From: Shewanella sp. KX20019
GTDB taxonomy: Bacteria; Pseudomonadota; Gammaproteobacteria; Enterobacterales; Shewanellaceae
Assembly: GCF_016757755.1 (NCBI RefSeq)
Contig: NZ_CP068437.1
Coordinates: 2,294,001-2,358,000 of the forward strand
Direction: 5' to 3'
DNA length: 64,000 bases
Shown: piece by piece, positions 36,005-44,610 of the stretch
How positions within the stretch are numbered: position 1 is the stretch's first letter
How the letters are laid out: every line of letters begins with the position of its first letter
Made by a program: the position numbers and the translations under genes
Notes under the pieces: model-generated
Databases searched by the model: none
What the model was told of the DNA's origin: nothing
The model's input: only the letters and a program-made list of their open reading frames with translations

Positions 36005-36028
36005 TATATTGCTTAATACAAGGATATA
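36005..36028 (+). promoter_or_regulatory. ROSE-like RNA thermometer stem masking the hsp20 RBS
   Basis: UAUAUUGCUU (36005-36014) pairs with AAGGAUAUA (36020-36028), which contains the ribosome-binding site. The G of UUGCU is bulged and a U-G wobble lies next to it, the hallmark of ROSE elements. The rest of the ~125-nt leader can form further hairpins upstream. Melting with heat would free the RBS. Confidence 0.65.
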
Positions 36029-36031
36029 CCC

Positions 36032-36472
36032 ATGAGAAATTACGACCTAACTCCACTTTATCGCAGTGCCATTGGATTTGACCGTTTAGCACAACTTGCC
36101 GAACATGCCGCGTCGAACAAAGGCAATTCCGGTTACCCGCCTTATAATATTGAACTCATTAACGAACATCGTTACCGCATTACGATGGCAGTTGCTGGTT
36201 TTACGATGGATGAGCTTGAGATCACTAGTGAAGGCGATAAGCTACTGGTAAAAGGGACTAAAGCGGAGCAGAGCGAAGAACGCAAATATCTATATCAAGG
36301 TATTGCTGAACGTGGTTTTGAACGCACCTTCCAACTGGCTGACTACGTCACTGTTATCGGCGCAGATCTAGAAAATGGCTTACTTAACGTTGATCTTAAA
36401 AGAGAGATCCCAGAAGCCCTAAAGCCTCGAAAAATAGAGATAGGCAGTTCAAGAATATTAGATGCTAATTAA
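36032..36472 (+). CDS. ibpA: Small heat-shock protein (Hsp20/IbpA family)
   Basis: 146 residues, the usual IbpA size. It opens MRNYDLTPLYRSAIGFDRL as in IbpA. The alpha-crystallin domain spans about residues 38-130 (YNIELINEHRYRITMAVAGF, KYLYQGIAERGFERTFQLADYV, GLLNVDLKREIPE). The C-terminal KIEI is the IxI-type tail motif used in oligomer contacts. It is a cytoplasmic holdase that binds unfolding proteins for later DnaK/ClpB rescue. Control by a sigma32-type promoter and a ROSE-like leader is visible upstream. Confidence 0.95.
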   Translation: MRNYDLTPLYRSAIGFDRLAQLAEHAASNKGNSGYPPYNIELINEHRYRITMAVAGFTMDELEITSEGDKLLVKGTKAEQSEERKYLYQGIAERGFERTFQLADYVTVIGADLENGLLNVDLKREIPEALKPRKIEIGSSRILDAN

Positions 36473-36513
36473 ATAATAGCTTCCCTGGCTGATATATTGA
36501 TTAAATAAGCATT

Positions 36514-36542
36514 GAAAAGGGAGTCGAAAGACTCCCTTTTTT
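36514..36542. terminator. Bidirectional terminator between hsp20 and ilvH
   Basis: AAAAGGGAGTC-GAAA-GACTCCCTTTTTT, a perfect stem with a GAAA tetraloop between converging genes. Confidence 0.95.
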
Positions 36543-36596
36543 AGTTTCTGATATTGATCGTTTCAGCTAGAGACGATAGCAATCCTGCCTTAAATC

Positions 36597-37091
36597 TTAT
36601 GCTCGCATTGATTTTTCACCGCGCGCTAGACCCACCACACCAGAGCGTGAAATCTCTATCACTTTAGTGACATCAGCTAAGGCTGAAATACAGGCGTCCA
36701 GTTTGTCACTGGTACCAATCAGTTGCACTGTATACAGGCTTTGAGTTACATCGACAATTTGTCCGCGGAAAATATCGGCCAGCCTTTTTACCTCCTCCCT
36801 GTACTCACCTTGAGCTTTTACTTTTATCAGCGCCACTTCTCTTTCAATGTGCGCTGATTCAGTGATATTTGACACTTTGAGTACATCGATAAGCTTATGT
36901 AGCTGCTTCTCTATTTGCTCAAGCACCGCTTCATCGGCTTTAACTGCAATGGTTAAACGAGACAGAGTTTTATCTTCTGTTGGTGCTACGGTTAAGGTTT
37001 CAATGTTATAACCGCGCTGAGAGAATAATCCGACAACACGAGAGAGTGCACCAGGTTGGTTTTCAAGTAATACACATATAATCCGACGCAT
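36597..37091 (-). CDS. ilvH: Acetolactate synthase small (regulatory) subunit
   Basis: 164 residues. The ATG at 37091 overlaps the ilvI stop (TAATG) and has GGAG upstream, inside the end of ilvI. An N-terminal ACT domain (MRRIICVLLENQPGALSRVVGLFSQRGYNIETLTV) binds valine; the C-terminal half (ELALIKV-type REVALIKVKAQGEYREEVKRLADIFRG) matches ALS_ss_C. It activates IlvI and gives valine feedback inhibition in branched-chain amino-acid synthesis. Confidence 0.97.
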   Translation of the reverse strand: MRRIICVLLENQPGALSRVVGLFSQRGYNIETLTVAPTEDKTLSRLTIAVKADEAVLEQIEKQLHKLIDVLKVSNITESAHIEREVALIKVKAQGEYREEVKRLADIFRGQIVDVTQSLYTVQLIGTSDKLDACISALADVTKVIEISRSGVVGLARGEKSMRA

Positions 37092-38812
37092 TAGCTTTTC
37101 TCCGTTTTGCTCAACCACATTTCATTCATCGCACCACCACGGATCAACATTGGATATACGTGTTCAGTCTCATCAACGTGGATGTCGACAAACACTAACT
37201 TGTCTTTCATCGCAAATGCTTTCTCTAAACCTGCTTCTAATTGAGCTGGATCGCTTATTGTCATGCCTACATGGCCATACGCTTCGGCAATTTTAGCAAA
37301 GTCGGGCACTGAATCCATATAAGACTGCGAATGACGCCCCGCATAGATCATGTCTTGCCATTGCTTAACCATGCCTAAAAAGTGATTGTTTAGGTTGATA
37401 ATTTTAACGGGAATATCATATTGCAGTGCCGTTGATAACTCCTGAATATTCATCTGAATAGAGCCATCACCCGTAACACAAATAACGGTTTCATCAGGTT
37501 TTGCAAGCTTAACGCCCATTGCAGCAGGTAGACCAAAGCCCATGGTGCCCAAACCACCAGAGTTAATCCAACGACGAGGTTTATTAAACGGGTAGTACAG
37601 CGCCGCAAACATCTGATGCTGACCTACATCGGATGCGACATAAGCATCACCGTTAGTCAGTCTATGGACCACTTCGATCACTTGCTGAGGCTTAATCCTT
37701 TCATCTGATTTTTGGTACTCTAAACTCTTGCGGCCACACCATTTGGCAATATCGCTCCACCAATGGTCATTGGCCGTTGGATCGCTAATGCCGTAGTCAT
37801 TGGCGTCAATTTGCTTGAGCATTTCATCCAATACTTTCTCTGCAGAGCCCACAATAGGGATATCAACTTTAATCGTTTTTGAGATTGAAGAGGGGTCGAT
37901 ATCAATGTGCAAAATAGTGGCATTAGGGCAATATTTTTCGACGTTATTAGTGGTTCGGTCATCAAAGCGAACTCCGATCCCGAAGATAAGATCGCTGTTA
38001 TGCATGGTCATGTTTGCTTCATAGCAGCCATGCATACCGAGCATACCTACGCTATTAGGGTGGGTGCCCGGAAATGCGCCGAGTCCCATCAATGTGCTAA
38101 CGACAGGGATCCCAAGTTTTTCAGACAGTGCGAGAATTTGGCTGTCACAGCCTGATATTACGGCGCCGCCACCCACATATAAAACAGGCTTTTTAGCAGC
38201 TAAGAGCGCTTGTAATCCTCTGCGAACCTGCCCTTTATGTCCGGATGTAGTTGGGTTATATGAACGCATGGCAATATCTTCAGGATATTGATAGTCATGC
38301 AAAATTTCAGGGTTCATACAATCTTTAGGCACATCGACGACTACAGGGCCTGGGCGACCACTTGCGGCAATGAAAAAGGCTTTCTTGATGATTGCGGGAA
38401 TGTCTCGTGGGTCAGTGACTAAAAAACTATGCTTAACAACAGGCCTTGAAATACCGATCATGTCGCATTCTTGGAATGCATCATTACCGATAAGGTTACT
38501 ATGAACTTGGCCAGAAATAACCACTAAAGGGATTGAGTCCATGTATGCAGTAGCAATACCAGTAATGGTATTGGTAGCACCTGGCCCGGAGGTGACGAGG
38601 ACAACGCCGACATCACCTGTCGCGCGGGCATAACCGTCAGCCATGTGCACGGCTGCTTGTTCATGTCGCACTAAAATATGTTCAATATTGGATTTTTCGT
38701 GCAGAGCGTCATAAATATCTAAAACTGATCCACCTGGATAGCCAAAAATATGTTTAACGCCTTCGTCGATAAGAGAACGGACGACCATACTGGCGCCTGA
38801 TAGCTTCTCCAT
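37091..38812 (-). CDS. ilvI: Acetolactate synthase large subunit, IlvI type
   Basis: 573 residues, AAGGAA before the ATG. It makes 2-acetolactate or 2-aceto-2-hydroxybutyrate from pyruvate with TPP, FAD and Mg2+. The TPP-activating Glu lies in LVRHEQAAVHMADG; the Mg-TPP motif is GDGSIQMNIQELSTALQYDIPVKIINLNN. It aligns closely with E. coli IlvI from MVVRSLIDEGVKHIFGYPGGS to the C-terminus. First gene of an ilvIH pair; the leader has a candidate promoter at 38991-39018. Confidence 0.97.
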   Translation of the reverse strand: MEKLSGASMVVRSLIDEGVKHIFGYPGGSVLDIYDALHEKSNIEHILVRHEQAAVHMADGYARATGDVGVVLVTSGPGATNTITGIATAYMDSIPLVVISGQVHSNLIGNDAFQECDMIGISRPVVKHSFLVTDPRDIPAIIKKAFFIAASGRPGPVVVDVPKDCMNPEILHDYQYPEDIAMRSYNPTTSGHKGQVRRGLQALLAAKKPVLYVGGGAVISGCDSQILALSEKLGIPVVSTLMGLGAFPGTHPNSVGMLGMHGCYEANMTMHNSDLIFGIGVRFDDRTTNNVEKYCPNATILHIDIDPSSISKTIKVDIPIVGSAEKVLDEMLKQIDANDYGISDPTANDHWWSDIAKWCGRKSLEYQKSDERIKPQQVIEVVHRLTNGDAYVASDVGQHQMFAALYYPFNKPRRWINSGGLGTMGFGLPAAMGVKLAKPDETVICVTGDGSIQMNIQELSTALQYDIPVKIINLNNHFLGMVKQWQDMIYAGRHSQSYMDSVPDFAKIAEAYGHVGMTISDPAQLEAGLEKAFAMKDKLVFVDIHVDETEHVYPMLIRGGAMNEMWLSKTEKS

Positions 38813-39343
38813 AATAATTCCTTTTTAAGTTACCGCTACGGTATGCAGTATCTCACTACAGCGACGGTAATCGCTCTAATAATTAAGCTTGGATGGTGAT
38901 CCTTGCTCTCGTTTCGCCGATACCTCTCAACAGAGATAGACTTGTCACAGTAATACCTGTTCGGCTCATACTCCATATGGAGTCAGCTTCATCATATAAA
39001 AAACCCAAATGATTACAAGGGATGAATGCAAAAAAATTGTTCTAAATGAAGAATTTTCAATATCTCTAGCAGAAAAACAACTTGGCTCGGGCTGGGGTTA
39101 CAAGTGACTAAAGAGGGGGCATTACTCTGTGTTATTGATTTTACTATGGGAGCGTCCGTCCATTGTTATCGAAGCAAGCCCCTAGTATGGTGTGAATGTC
39201 AGTTAAGCAGGAGCAATAACTGACCTTGATTCAATCCGATTAAATGCTCATTGAAACAAGCATCTTCAGGTAGAGCTGCTATAAATGGGAAACGAGCTAA
39301 GCAGGCTGATTTCAACACTGTTAGCTTTGTTGCATTTTTAAGC
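38813..39343. other. 531-bp gap containing the ilvIH leader
   Basis: The half nearest ilvI holds the candidate promoter, a 12-bp palindrome, a 28-codon minus ORF (38883-38969; 4 Ile, 3 Leu, 6 Thr, poor RBS) and a small inverted repeat TACCG-TAG-CGGTA just before ilvI. The half nearest the exporter gene shows no gene, repeat or clear terminator. Confidence 0.4.
38991..39018 (-). promoter_or_regulatory. Candidate promoter of ilvIH
   Basis: On the minus strand TTGTAA, 16-nt spacer, TATGAT. It would give a leader of about 170 nt before ilvI. The start region includes the palindrome CTCCATATGGAG (38971-38982). Confidence 0.5.
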
Positions 39344-40564
39344 TTATTGGCTTAACTCATGTTTACTAAAAAGCTGGCATAAGCCTACAAGGAAGACTGC
39401 GGCTAACATTAATGCAGAGAAGGGCACAGCCGTCCCTGTGTAGAACAGTGCGAGTAGAGGTCCTGCAAGTGCACCAAATCCAAATCTAAGTGTTCCTATT
39501 ACTGCAGTGGCCGTACCTGTTTCCTGTTGGAATTTCATCAATACAATCGCATCAGCATTAACAGACATCACACCAAGGCAAGCCATTAAGGGCAGTAACA
39601 TAACAACGGTAAATATGAAGTTTAAGTCGAATAAGTTGACCAGTAATAAGCCACTAGCAGAGATCATACCGAAGATGGTCGATACGCGTAGCATTCTCTT
39701 CGAACCATAACGACCCACGACCTTACTATTAATCACATTTGCGAGCATAAGTGCTCCGACATTGGTACTAAACAAAATGGCAAATAGTGATTTATCGAGG
39801 CCAAACACCTCCATATAGACAAACGGTGACGCCGTTAAATAACAGAAAAAAGCAAACGAGGTGAGTACGCCGCAGGCGATGTTTAGCTTTACACCTGATC
39901 TCGTTAATACAGTGCCATAGGAACCTAAAAAAGACTTATCACTGCGGCTGCTCGTATCACTGTCACTCGGCATATTCAGTTTAAAACAGACGAGAAAAAG
40001 TAATGCTAGCGCATAAAAAGCGAGAATAAAGAAGATTAAATGCCACTCGCCAAGCTCCAAAATTAAGCTTCCGATACTGGGCGCAATAAGTGGAGCAAGC
40101 ATCATAATGAGGCTCACATAGGACATCCCTTTAGCGGTATTTTGTCCGTAAATCTCTTTAATATAACCAGGTACAACTACCGTCGCAGCAGCGCCGATAA
40201 AGGCTTGAAAGAATCGTAATGTCAAAAAGGCTTCGATTGACTGAACAAATGCCAGTGCAAAGCTGGTAAGCATAAAGCCAGAGAGACCAATAATAACCAT
40301 TTTACGGCGACCATATCGATCTGCAAGTGGACCGAAGCTGAGCATTCCCAAAGCGTATCCGGCTAAATATAGACTAAGGGATTGTTGAACTAAGGTTATC
40401 CCGGTATCAAAACTGCTGGCTAAAGTAGCCATTGCTGGCAGGTACATATCGATGGCTAATGGCGTAATGGCTACAATCGCGGCGAGCATGGGGATGAGTA
40501 ACGCTAAGTTGGGGATCCCTGTTAGGTTGGTGTGTGGTACTTTATTGTTGGACGTGTTCTTCAA
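39344..40564 (-). CDS. Bcr/CflA-family multidrug exporter (MFS)
   Basis: 406 residues from a TTG at 40564 (AGAGG upstream). Twelve membrane helices. Motif A between helices 2 and 3 reads GPLADRYGRRKMVIIG, and the N-terminal helix PLAIDMYLPAMATLA with a membrane Asp is diagnostic of DHA1 Bcr/CflA transporters. Helix 5 carries PSIGSLI-type residues (APLIAPSIGSLI). It exports drugs or small metabolites with H+; the substrate is unknown. Single gene. Confidence 0.92.
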   Translation of the reverse strand: MKNTSNNKVPHTNLTGIPNLALLIPMLAAIVAITPLAIDMYLPAMATLASSFDTGITLVQQSLSLYLAGYALGMLSFGPLADRYGRRKMVIIGLSGFMLTSFALAFVQSIEAFLTLRFFQAFIGAAATVVVPGYIKEIYGQNTAKGMSYVSLIMMLAPLIAPSIGSLILELGEWHLIFFILAFYALALLFLVCFKLNMPSDSDTSSRSDKSFLGSYGTVLTRSGVKLNIACGVLTSFAFFCYLTASPFVYMEVFGLDKSLFAILFSTNVGALMLANVINSKVVGRYGSKRMLRVSTIFGMISASGLLLVNLFDLNFIFTVVMLLPLMACLGVMSVNADAIVLMKFQQETGTATAVIGTLRFGFGALAGPLLALFYTGTAVPFSALMLAAVFLVGLCQLFSKHELSQ

Positions 40565-40960
40565 TACTGCCTCTTTGAATTTTTCATGCTGGTTCGCTGG
40601 TAATAATTGAAATGTGGTACTCGGGTCAATTTAAATTCGGCTTTGATTACTGCCGTAAAGACTTGATAGTTTAGTTGACTTAACATCGAATTGAGATAGC
40701 ACTAGCGATATGAAAAGTTTTTAGCGGCTCTATAATATCGTTTTAAAAAATTTTAACCAACCATAATTCTATTGTAACCATTCTAAAAAGTGGTTCTATT
40801 TGTAAGGATCTATTTTTAAGAGAGTGAAGGTGCGATGGCTAGAGTGATGCTGTATAAAATTAAAAAAACGCCGTTACTTATTAAGTGACGGCGTTTTTAT
40901 GCTTGTTAAAGCTAAGTAAGGAATTGAGCGATAAAGCTCAAGTTACTTACTTATGTCGAC
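40565..40960. other. 396-bp gap with a terminator
   Basis: It holds the exporter promoter region (AT-rich, 40565-40830) and the terminator at 40862-40898. No gene or repeat recognised. Confidence 0.5.
40862..40898. terminator. Strong terminator of the H1-like gene
   Basis: A-run, stem ACGCCGT...ACGGCGT with an inner ACTT/AAGT stem, T-run. It reads on the minus strand 63 nt after the stop of the H1-like gene; symmetric, so active both ways. Confidence 0.9.
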
Positions 40961-41302
40961 TTAAAAGCCGCGAGGAAGTTGCCCTTTACCTGCTAACTTG
41001 TCACGCCAAAGCTCTTTAGGTGTTTTGCCACCATTTTTAGCAGCTACTTTGGTTGCCTTTTTTGGAGCGGCTTTTTTTGCTGCAGGTTTCACAGCTGCTT
41101 TTTTCTCGGCTTTAGCTTCTACTGGTGCACTTTCGCTACCGCTTTCAGCTAGCATTGCTTCTAAATCACTGAATCTCAATGATTTACCACCATCGATTTT
41201 GTACCAGCTACCTTTCTGTTCAATTTTAACAGCTTGGCCTTCTTGCTTTGCAAGTTTGGCTTCAAGTGTGCTGATAACCTCTTCTTTGGTCAGTTTTGAC
41301 AT
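40961..41302 (-). CDS. Small basic, Lys/Ala-rich (histone H1-like) protein
   Basis: 113 residues. The first ~55 form a small folded domain (SKLTKEEVISTLEAKLAKQEGQ, SWYKIDGGKSLRFSDLEAMLAE). The next 40 are low-complexity AKKAAPKKATK-type repeats like histone H1 tails, and it ends KTPKELWRDKLAGKGQLPRGF. Probably nucleic-acid-binding in the cytoplasm; no known family named. Own terminator, single gene. Confidence 0.75.
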   Translation of the reverse strand: MSKLTKEEVISTLEAKLAKQEGQAVKIEQKGSWYKIDGGKSLRFSDLEAMLAESGSESAPVEAKAEKKAAVKPAAKKAAPKKATKVAAKNGGKTPKELWRDKLAGKGQLPRGF

Positions 41303-41588
41303 AATAATAACCTGTTTGTTTTTGTGTTTACATGAAGGTTTGAAGTGATTTTATCGTTTAATGCACCAAAAAGTCCAATTTTCACCACAAATGGCTTCAT
41401 TTATATGATGTTTTAGACATTTTATGGTCATTAAGTGAGTCAAGTTTGCCTAAATTTGGGATATGGCAGTTACAACATGGGCATGCTTACTATTGGGTAT
41501 AGTGTGTTTCTGAATTGAACTTGTATTGGCTTGTTTATAGATAAAAAGCGAGAATAGGGAATGCGGAAATATTTTTCTAGGTGAGTTG

Positions 41589-42341
41589 ATGACACGGACC
41601 GAATTAAGCCAGTATTTGGCACAATACCTACAGATAGCCAATTTTAAAGATTACGCTCCTAACGGACTGCAGGTTGAAGGCAAGCAAGAGATTAAAACCA
41701 TTGTCACAGGCGTGACCGCTTGCCAAGCATTGATTGATGAAGCGATAGCGTTGAATGCCGATGCAATTATTGTGCATCATGGTTTCTTTTGGAAAAGTGA
41801 AGCAGAAGTTATCACTGGCATGAAGCAAAGGCGGATCAAAGCCTTATTGGTAAATGACATCAATCTCTTTGGTTATCACTTGCCGTTAGATGCGCATATT
41901 GATGTGGGTAACAACGCACAGCTGGGCAAGGTACTCGGTATTGACAATGCGCGGGTGATTGAAGGGGTCGCACAAGGCCTAATATGGCGTGGTGAGCTCA
42001 GCGTACCAGTGCAAGCCAAAGAGTTAACCAGTGCGATATCGCACACGCTATCCCGCGAGTGCTTGCACTTGGGTGATGAGACCGGTTTAGTTGAGACTAT
42101 AGCGTGGTGTACCGGTGGCGCGCAGGATTACATTGATATTGCAGCTTCTCTAGGCATTGATGCATTTATCAGTGGTGAAGCATCTGAGCGGACATATCAT
42201 TGTGCAATGGAGCAAGATATTCAGTATTACGGAGCTGGTCACCATGCTACTGAGTTATACGGCATTCAAGCATTGGGCAAGCACTTAGCTGATAAATTTG
42301 GCTTAAGTCACCATTTTATTGATATCAGTAACCCAGTTTAG
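41589..42341 (+). CDS. NIF3/YbgI family metal-binding protein
   Basis: 250 residues from the ATG at 41589. The dimetal site of the family is visible: IIVHHGFFWK, GYHLPLDAHIDVGNN, and near the end GAGHHATELYGIQALG. E. coli YbgI is the same size. Often annotated as GTP cyclohydrolase type 2-like, but the biological role is not settled. Converges with metG. Confidence 0.92.
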   Translation: MTRTELSQYLAQYLQIANFKDYAPNGLQVEGKQEIKTIVTGVTACQALIDEAIALNADAIIVHHGFFWKSEAEVITGMKQRRIKALLVNDINLFGYHLPLDAHIDVGNNAQLGKVLGIDNARVIEGVAQGLIWRGELSVPVQAKELTSAISHTLSRECLHLGDETGLVETIAWCTGGAQDYIDIAASLGIDAFISGEASERTYHCAMEQDIQYYGAGHHATELYGIQALGKHLADKFGLSHHFIDISNPV

Positions 42342-42362
42342 TACTGAGAAAAAACGGATACA

Positions 42363-42394
42363 AAAAAGCCGCTGGTTTAACAGCGGCTCTTTTA
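42363..42394. terminator. Bidirectional terminator between NIF3 gene and metG
   Basis: AAAAAAGCCGCTG, 6-nt loop, CAGCGGCTCTTTT; perfect stem. Confidence 0.9.
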
Positions 42395-42407
42395 TGCAAA
42401 GTGAGCT

Positions 42408-44450
42408 TTACATCACTCGCATACCCGGTTTAGCGCCTGCATGTGGCTCAAGGATCCAGATATCTTTTCCACCTGGGCCTGCCGCAAGTACCATACCTTC
42501 AGATTCACCGAATTTCATTGTACGTGGTGCGAGGTTAGCAACCATTACTGTGTGCTTGCCAACCAAATCTTCTGGAGCATAAGCTGACTTTATGCCAGCG
42601 AAAACTTGCTTGGTCTCGCCACCTAAGTCAAGTTCTAAGCGAAGCAGCTTGTTGGCTTTTTCAATATGTTCAGCTTTTGAAATAAGTGCAATACGCAGAT
42701 CAATCTTAGCAAAATCATCAAAACTGATCTCTGCGGCTAACGGTTCTTTCTCAAGTTCCGTTTTCACCTCTTCAACTTTAGGCGCTTCGGCGGCTGTTAC
42801 TTGTAGGTTCTCAGTAGACGCTGCGATGATAGCTTCGATACTCTTCATCTCTATACGCTGCATTAAGGCTTTAAACTTAGCAATTTCATGACCAGCGAGA
42901 TCTACGTCCAAATTATTCCACGTTAGCTCTATCTGTAGGAAAGCTTCGACGTCCGCCGCAAGCTTTGGTAATACAGGTTTAAGATAGGTCACAAGAATAC
43001 GGAACAAGTTTAGTGCGTTGCTGCATACTTGATGAGCTTCATCTTGCTTCGCTTCATCTTTAATCAACTGCCAAGGTGCAGCATCTGCTACGTAGGCATT
43101 AGCAACGTCCGCTAGCGCCATGATCTCACGCATCGCTTTACCAAATTCACGGGTCTCGTAAAAATTGGCAATCGTCTCCTGTTTTGCTAAGAAACTCTCA
43201 GTCAAACTACTATCAGCAACTTTAGCCAATTTGCCATCAAAGCGCTTACTGATAAAGCCTGCTGTACGAGATGCCAAGTTAACCAGCTTACCAACAAGAT
43301 CAGAGTTAACACGTTGAGCAAAATCTTCTAAGTTCAGATCTAAGTCATCAATTCTGCTGCTAAGTTTTGCGGCATAATAGTAACGAAGATATTCAGGATC
43401 TAGATTATCAAGGTACGTACGTGCCTTAATAAATGTTCCTTTAGATTTTGACATCTTGGCACCGTTTACGGTGACATAACCATGGGCATAAACGCTCGTA
43501 GGTTTACGCAGACCCGCGCCTTCAAGCATGGCAGGCCAAAATAGACTGTGGAAGTAAACGATATCTTTACCAATGAAGTGATATACCTCAGCGGTAGAAT
43601 CCTTACTCCAAAAATCGTCAAAGTTCAAATCGTCACGCTGGTCACATAAGTTTTTAAATGACCCCATGTAACCGATTGGTGCATCTAACCAAACATAGAA
43701 AAATTTACCTGGTGCATCTGGGATTTCAAAACCGAAGTAAGGTGAGTCTCGTGAGATATCCCATTGCTGCAGACCTTGCTCAAACCATTCACTTAGCTTA
43801 TTTGCCATCTCTTGCTGCAAAGAGCCTGAGTTGATCCACTCTTTCAACATGTCTGAGAATGCCGGCAGGTCGAAAAAGAAATGCTCACTATCCTTCATCA
43901 CTGGCGTCGCGCCTGATACGGCCGAGTACGGGTTGATTAGGTCGGTAGTGCTGTAGGTTGCACCGCAATTGTCACAGTTATCGCCGTACTGGTCTTCACT
44001 CTTACATTTTGGGCAGGTGCCTTTAACAAAACGGTCAGGCAAGAACATTGACTTTTCAGGGTCGTATAACTGAGAAATTGTCTTGGTTTTTATATAACCC
44101 GCATCACGTAATTTGAGATAAATTTCACTGGCAAGCTCGCGGTTTTCTTCGCTGTGGGTACTATGAAAGTTATCAAATTGGATGTTGAAATCAGCAAAAT
44201 CTTTTTCATGCTCTTTTTGAACTTGAGCAATCATCTCTTCTGGTGCAATCCCCATCTGCTGTGCTTTAAGCATAATTGGCGTGCCGTGAGCATCGTCCGC
44301 ACAGATATAATGACATTCATGTCCACGTAATTTTTGAAAACGTGACCAAATATCGGTTTGAATGTACTCCAGCATATGCCCTAAATGAATGGGACCATTT
44401 GCGTATGGGAGTGCACTAGTGACTAAGATTTTACGTTGTGAATTTGCCAT
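42408..44450 (-). CDS. metG: Methionyl-tRNA synthetase
   Basis: 680 residues from the ATG at 44450 (GAGAAAAG upstream), matching the E. coli start (ANSQRKILVTSALPYANG). Class I synthetase: HIGH-type PIHLGHM, zinc knuckle CPKCKSEDQYGDNCDNCG, KMSKSKG loop. The C-terminal ~100 residues are the tRNA-binding (EMAP-like) dimerisation domain. Charges tRNA-Met. Divergent from mrp. Confidence 0.98.
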   Translation of the reverse strand: MANSQRKILVTSALPYANGPIHLGHMLEYIQTDIWSRFQKLRGHECHYICADDAHGTPIMLKAQQMGIAPEEMIAQVQKEHEKDFADFNIQFDNFHSTHSEENRELASEIYLKLRDAGYIKTKTISQLYDPEKSMFLPDRFVKGTCPKCKSEDQYGDNCDNCGATYSTTDLINPYSAVSGATPVMKDSEHFFFDLPAFSDMLKEWINSGSLQQEMANKLSEWFEQGLQQWDISRDSPYFGFEIPDAPGKFFYVWLDAPIGYMGSFKNLCDQRDDLNFDDFWSKDSTAEVYHFIGKDIVYFHSLFWPAMLEGAGLRKPTSVYAHGYVTVNGAKMSKSKGTFIKARTYLDNLDPEYLRYYYAAKLSSRIDDLDLNLEDFAQRVNSDLVGKLVNLASRTAGFISKRFDGKLAKVADSSLTESFLAKQETIANFYETREFGKAMREIMALADVANAYVADAAPWQLIKDEAKQDEAHQVCSNALNLFRILVTYLKPVLPKLAADVEAFLQIELTWNNLDVDLAGHEIAKFKALMQRIEMKSIEAIIAASTENLQVTAAEAPKVEEVKTELEKEPLAAEISFDDFAKIDLRIALISKAEHIEKANKLLRLELDLGGETKQVFAGIKSAYAPEDLVGKHTVMVANLAPRTMKFGESEGMVLAAGPGGKDIWILEPHAGAKPGMRVM

Positions 44451-44610
44451 CTTTTCTCGAAATCGCTGGGAACCTAAATACAATGGAATAGATACTAACC
44501 GATCCAATGCTGAGTTTCATCAAAACCTAGCGTAACTGTGGTAAATCTAGACTAATGTTTGCATGAAATTCTGGTACAATTGCGCAAATCATATTTAGGG
44601 GGTCTACATT

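Noticed and set aside
35799..36092. 97-codon minus-strand ORF over the hsp20 leader
   Set aside because: It covers the terminator, heat-shock promoter, thermometer and hsp20 start, which explain the sequence better.
41041..41120. Lys/Ala repeats as a possible tandem DNA repeat array
   Set aside because: The repetition is at the amino-acid level in a basic tail; the DNA units are not regular.
40998..41348. 116-codon plus ORF opposite the H1-like gene
   Set aside because: Ala/Phe-rich translation is the antisense shadow of Lys/Ala repeats; no RBS.
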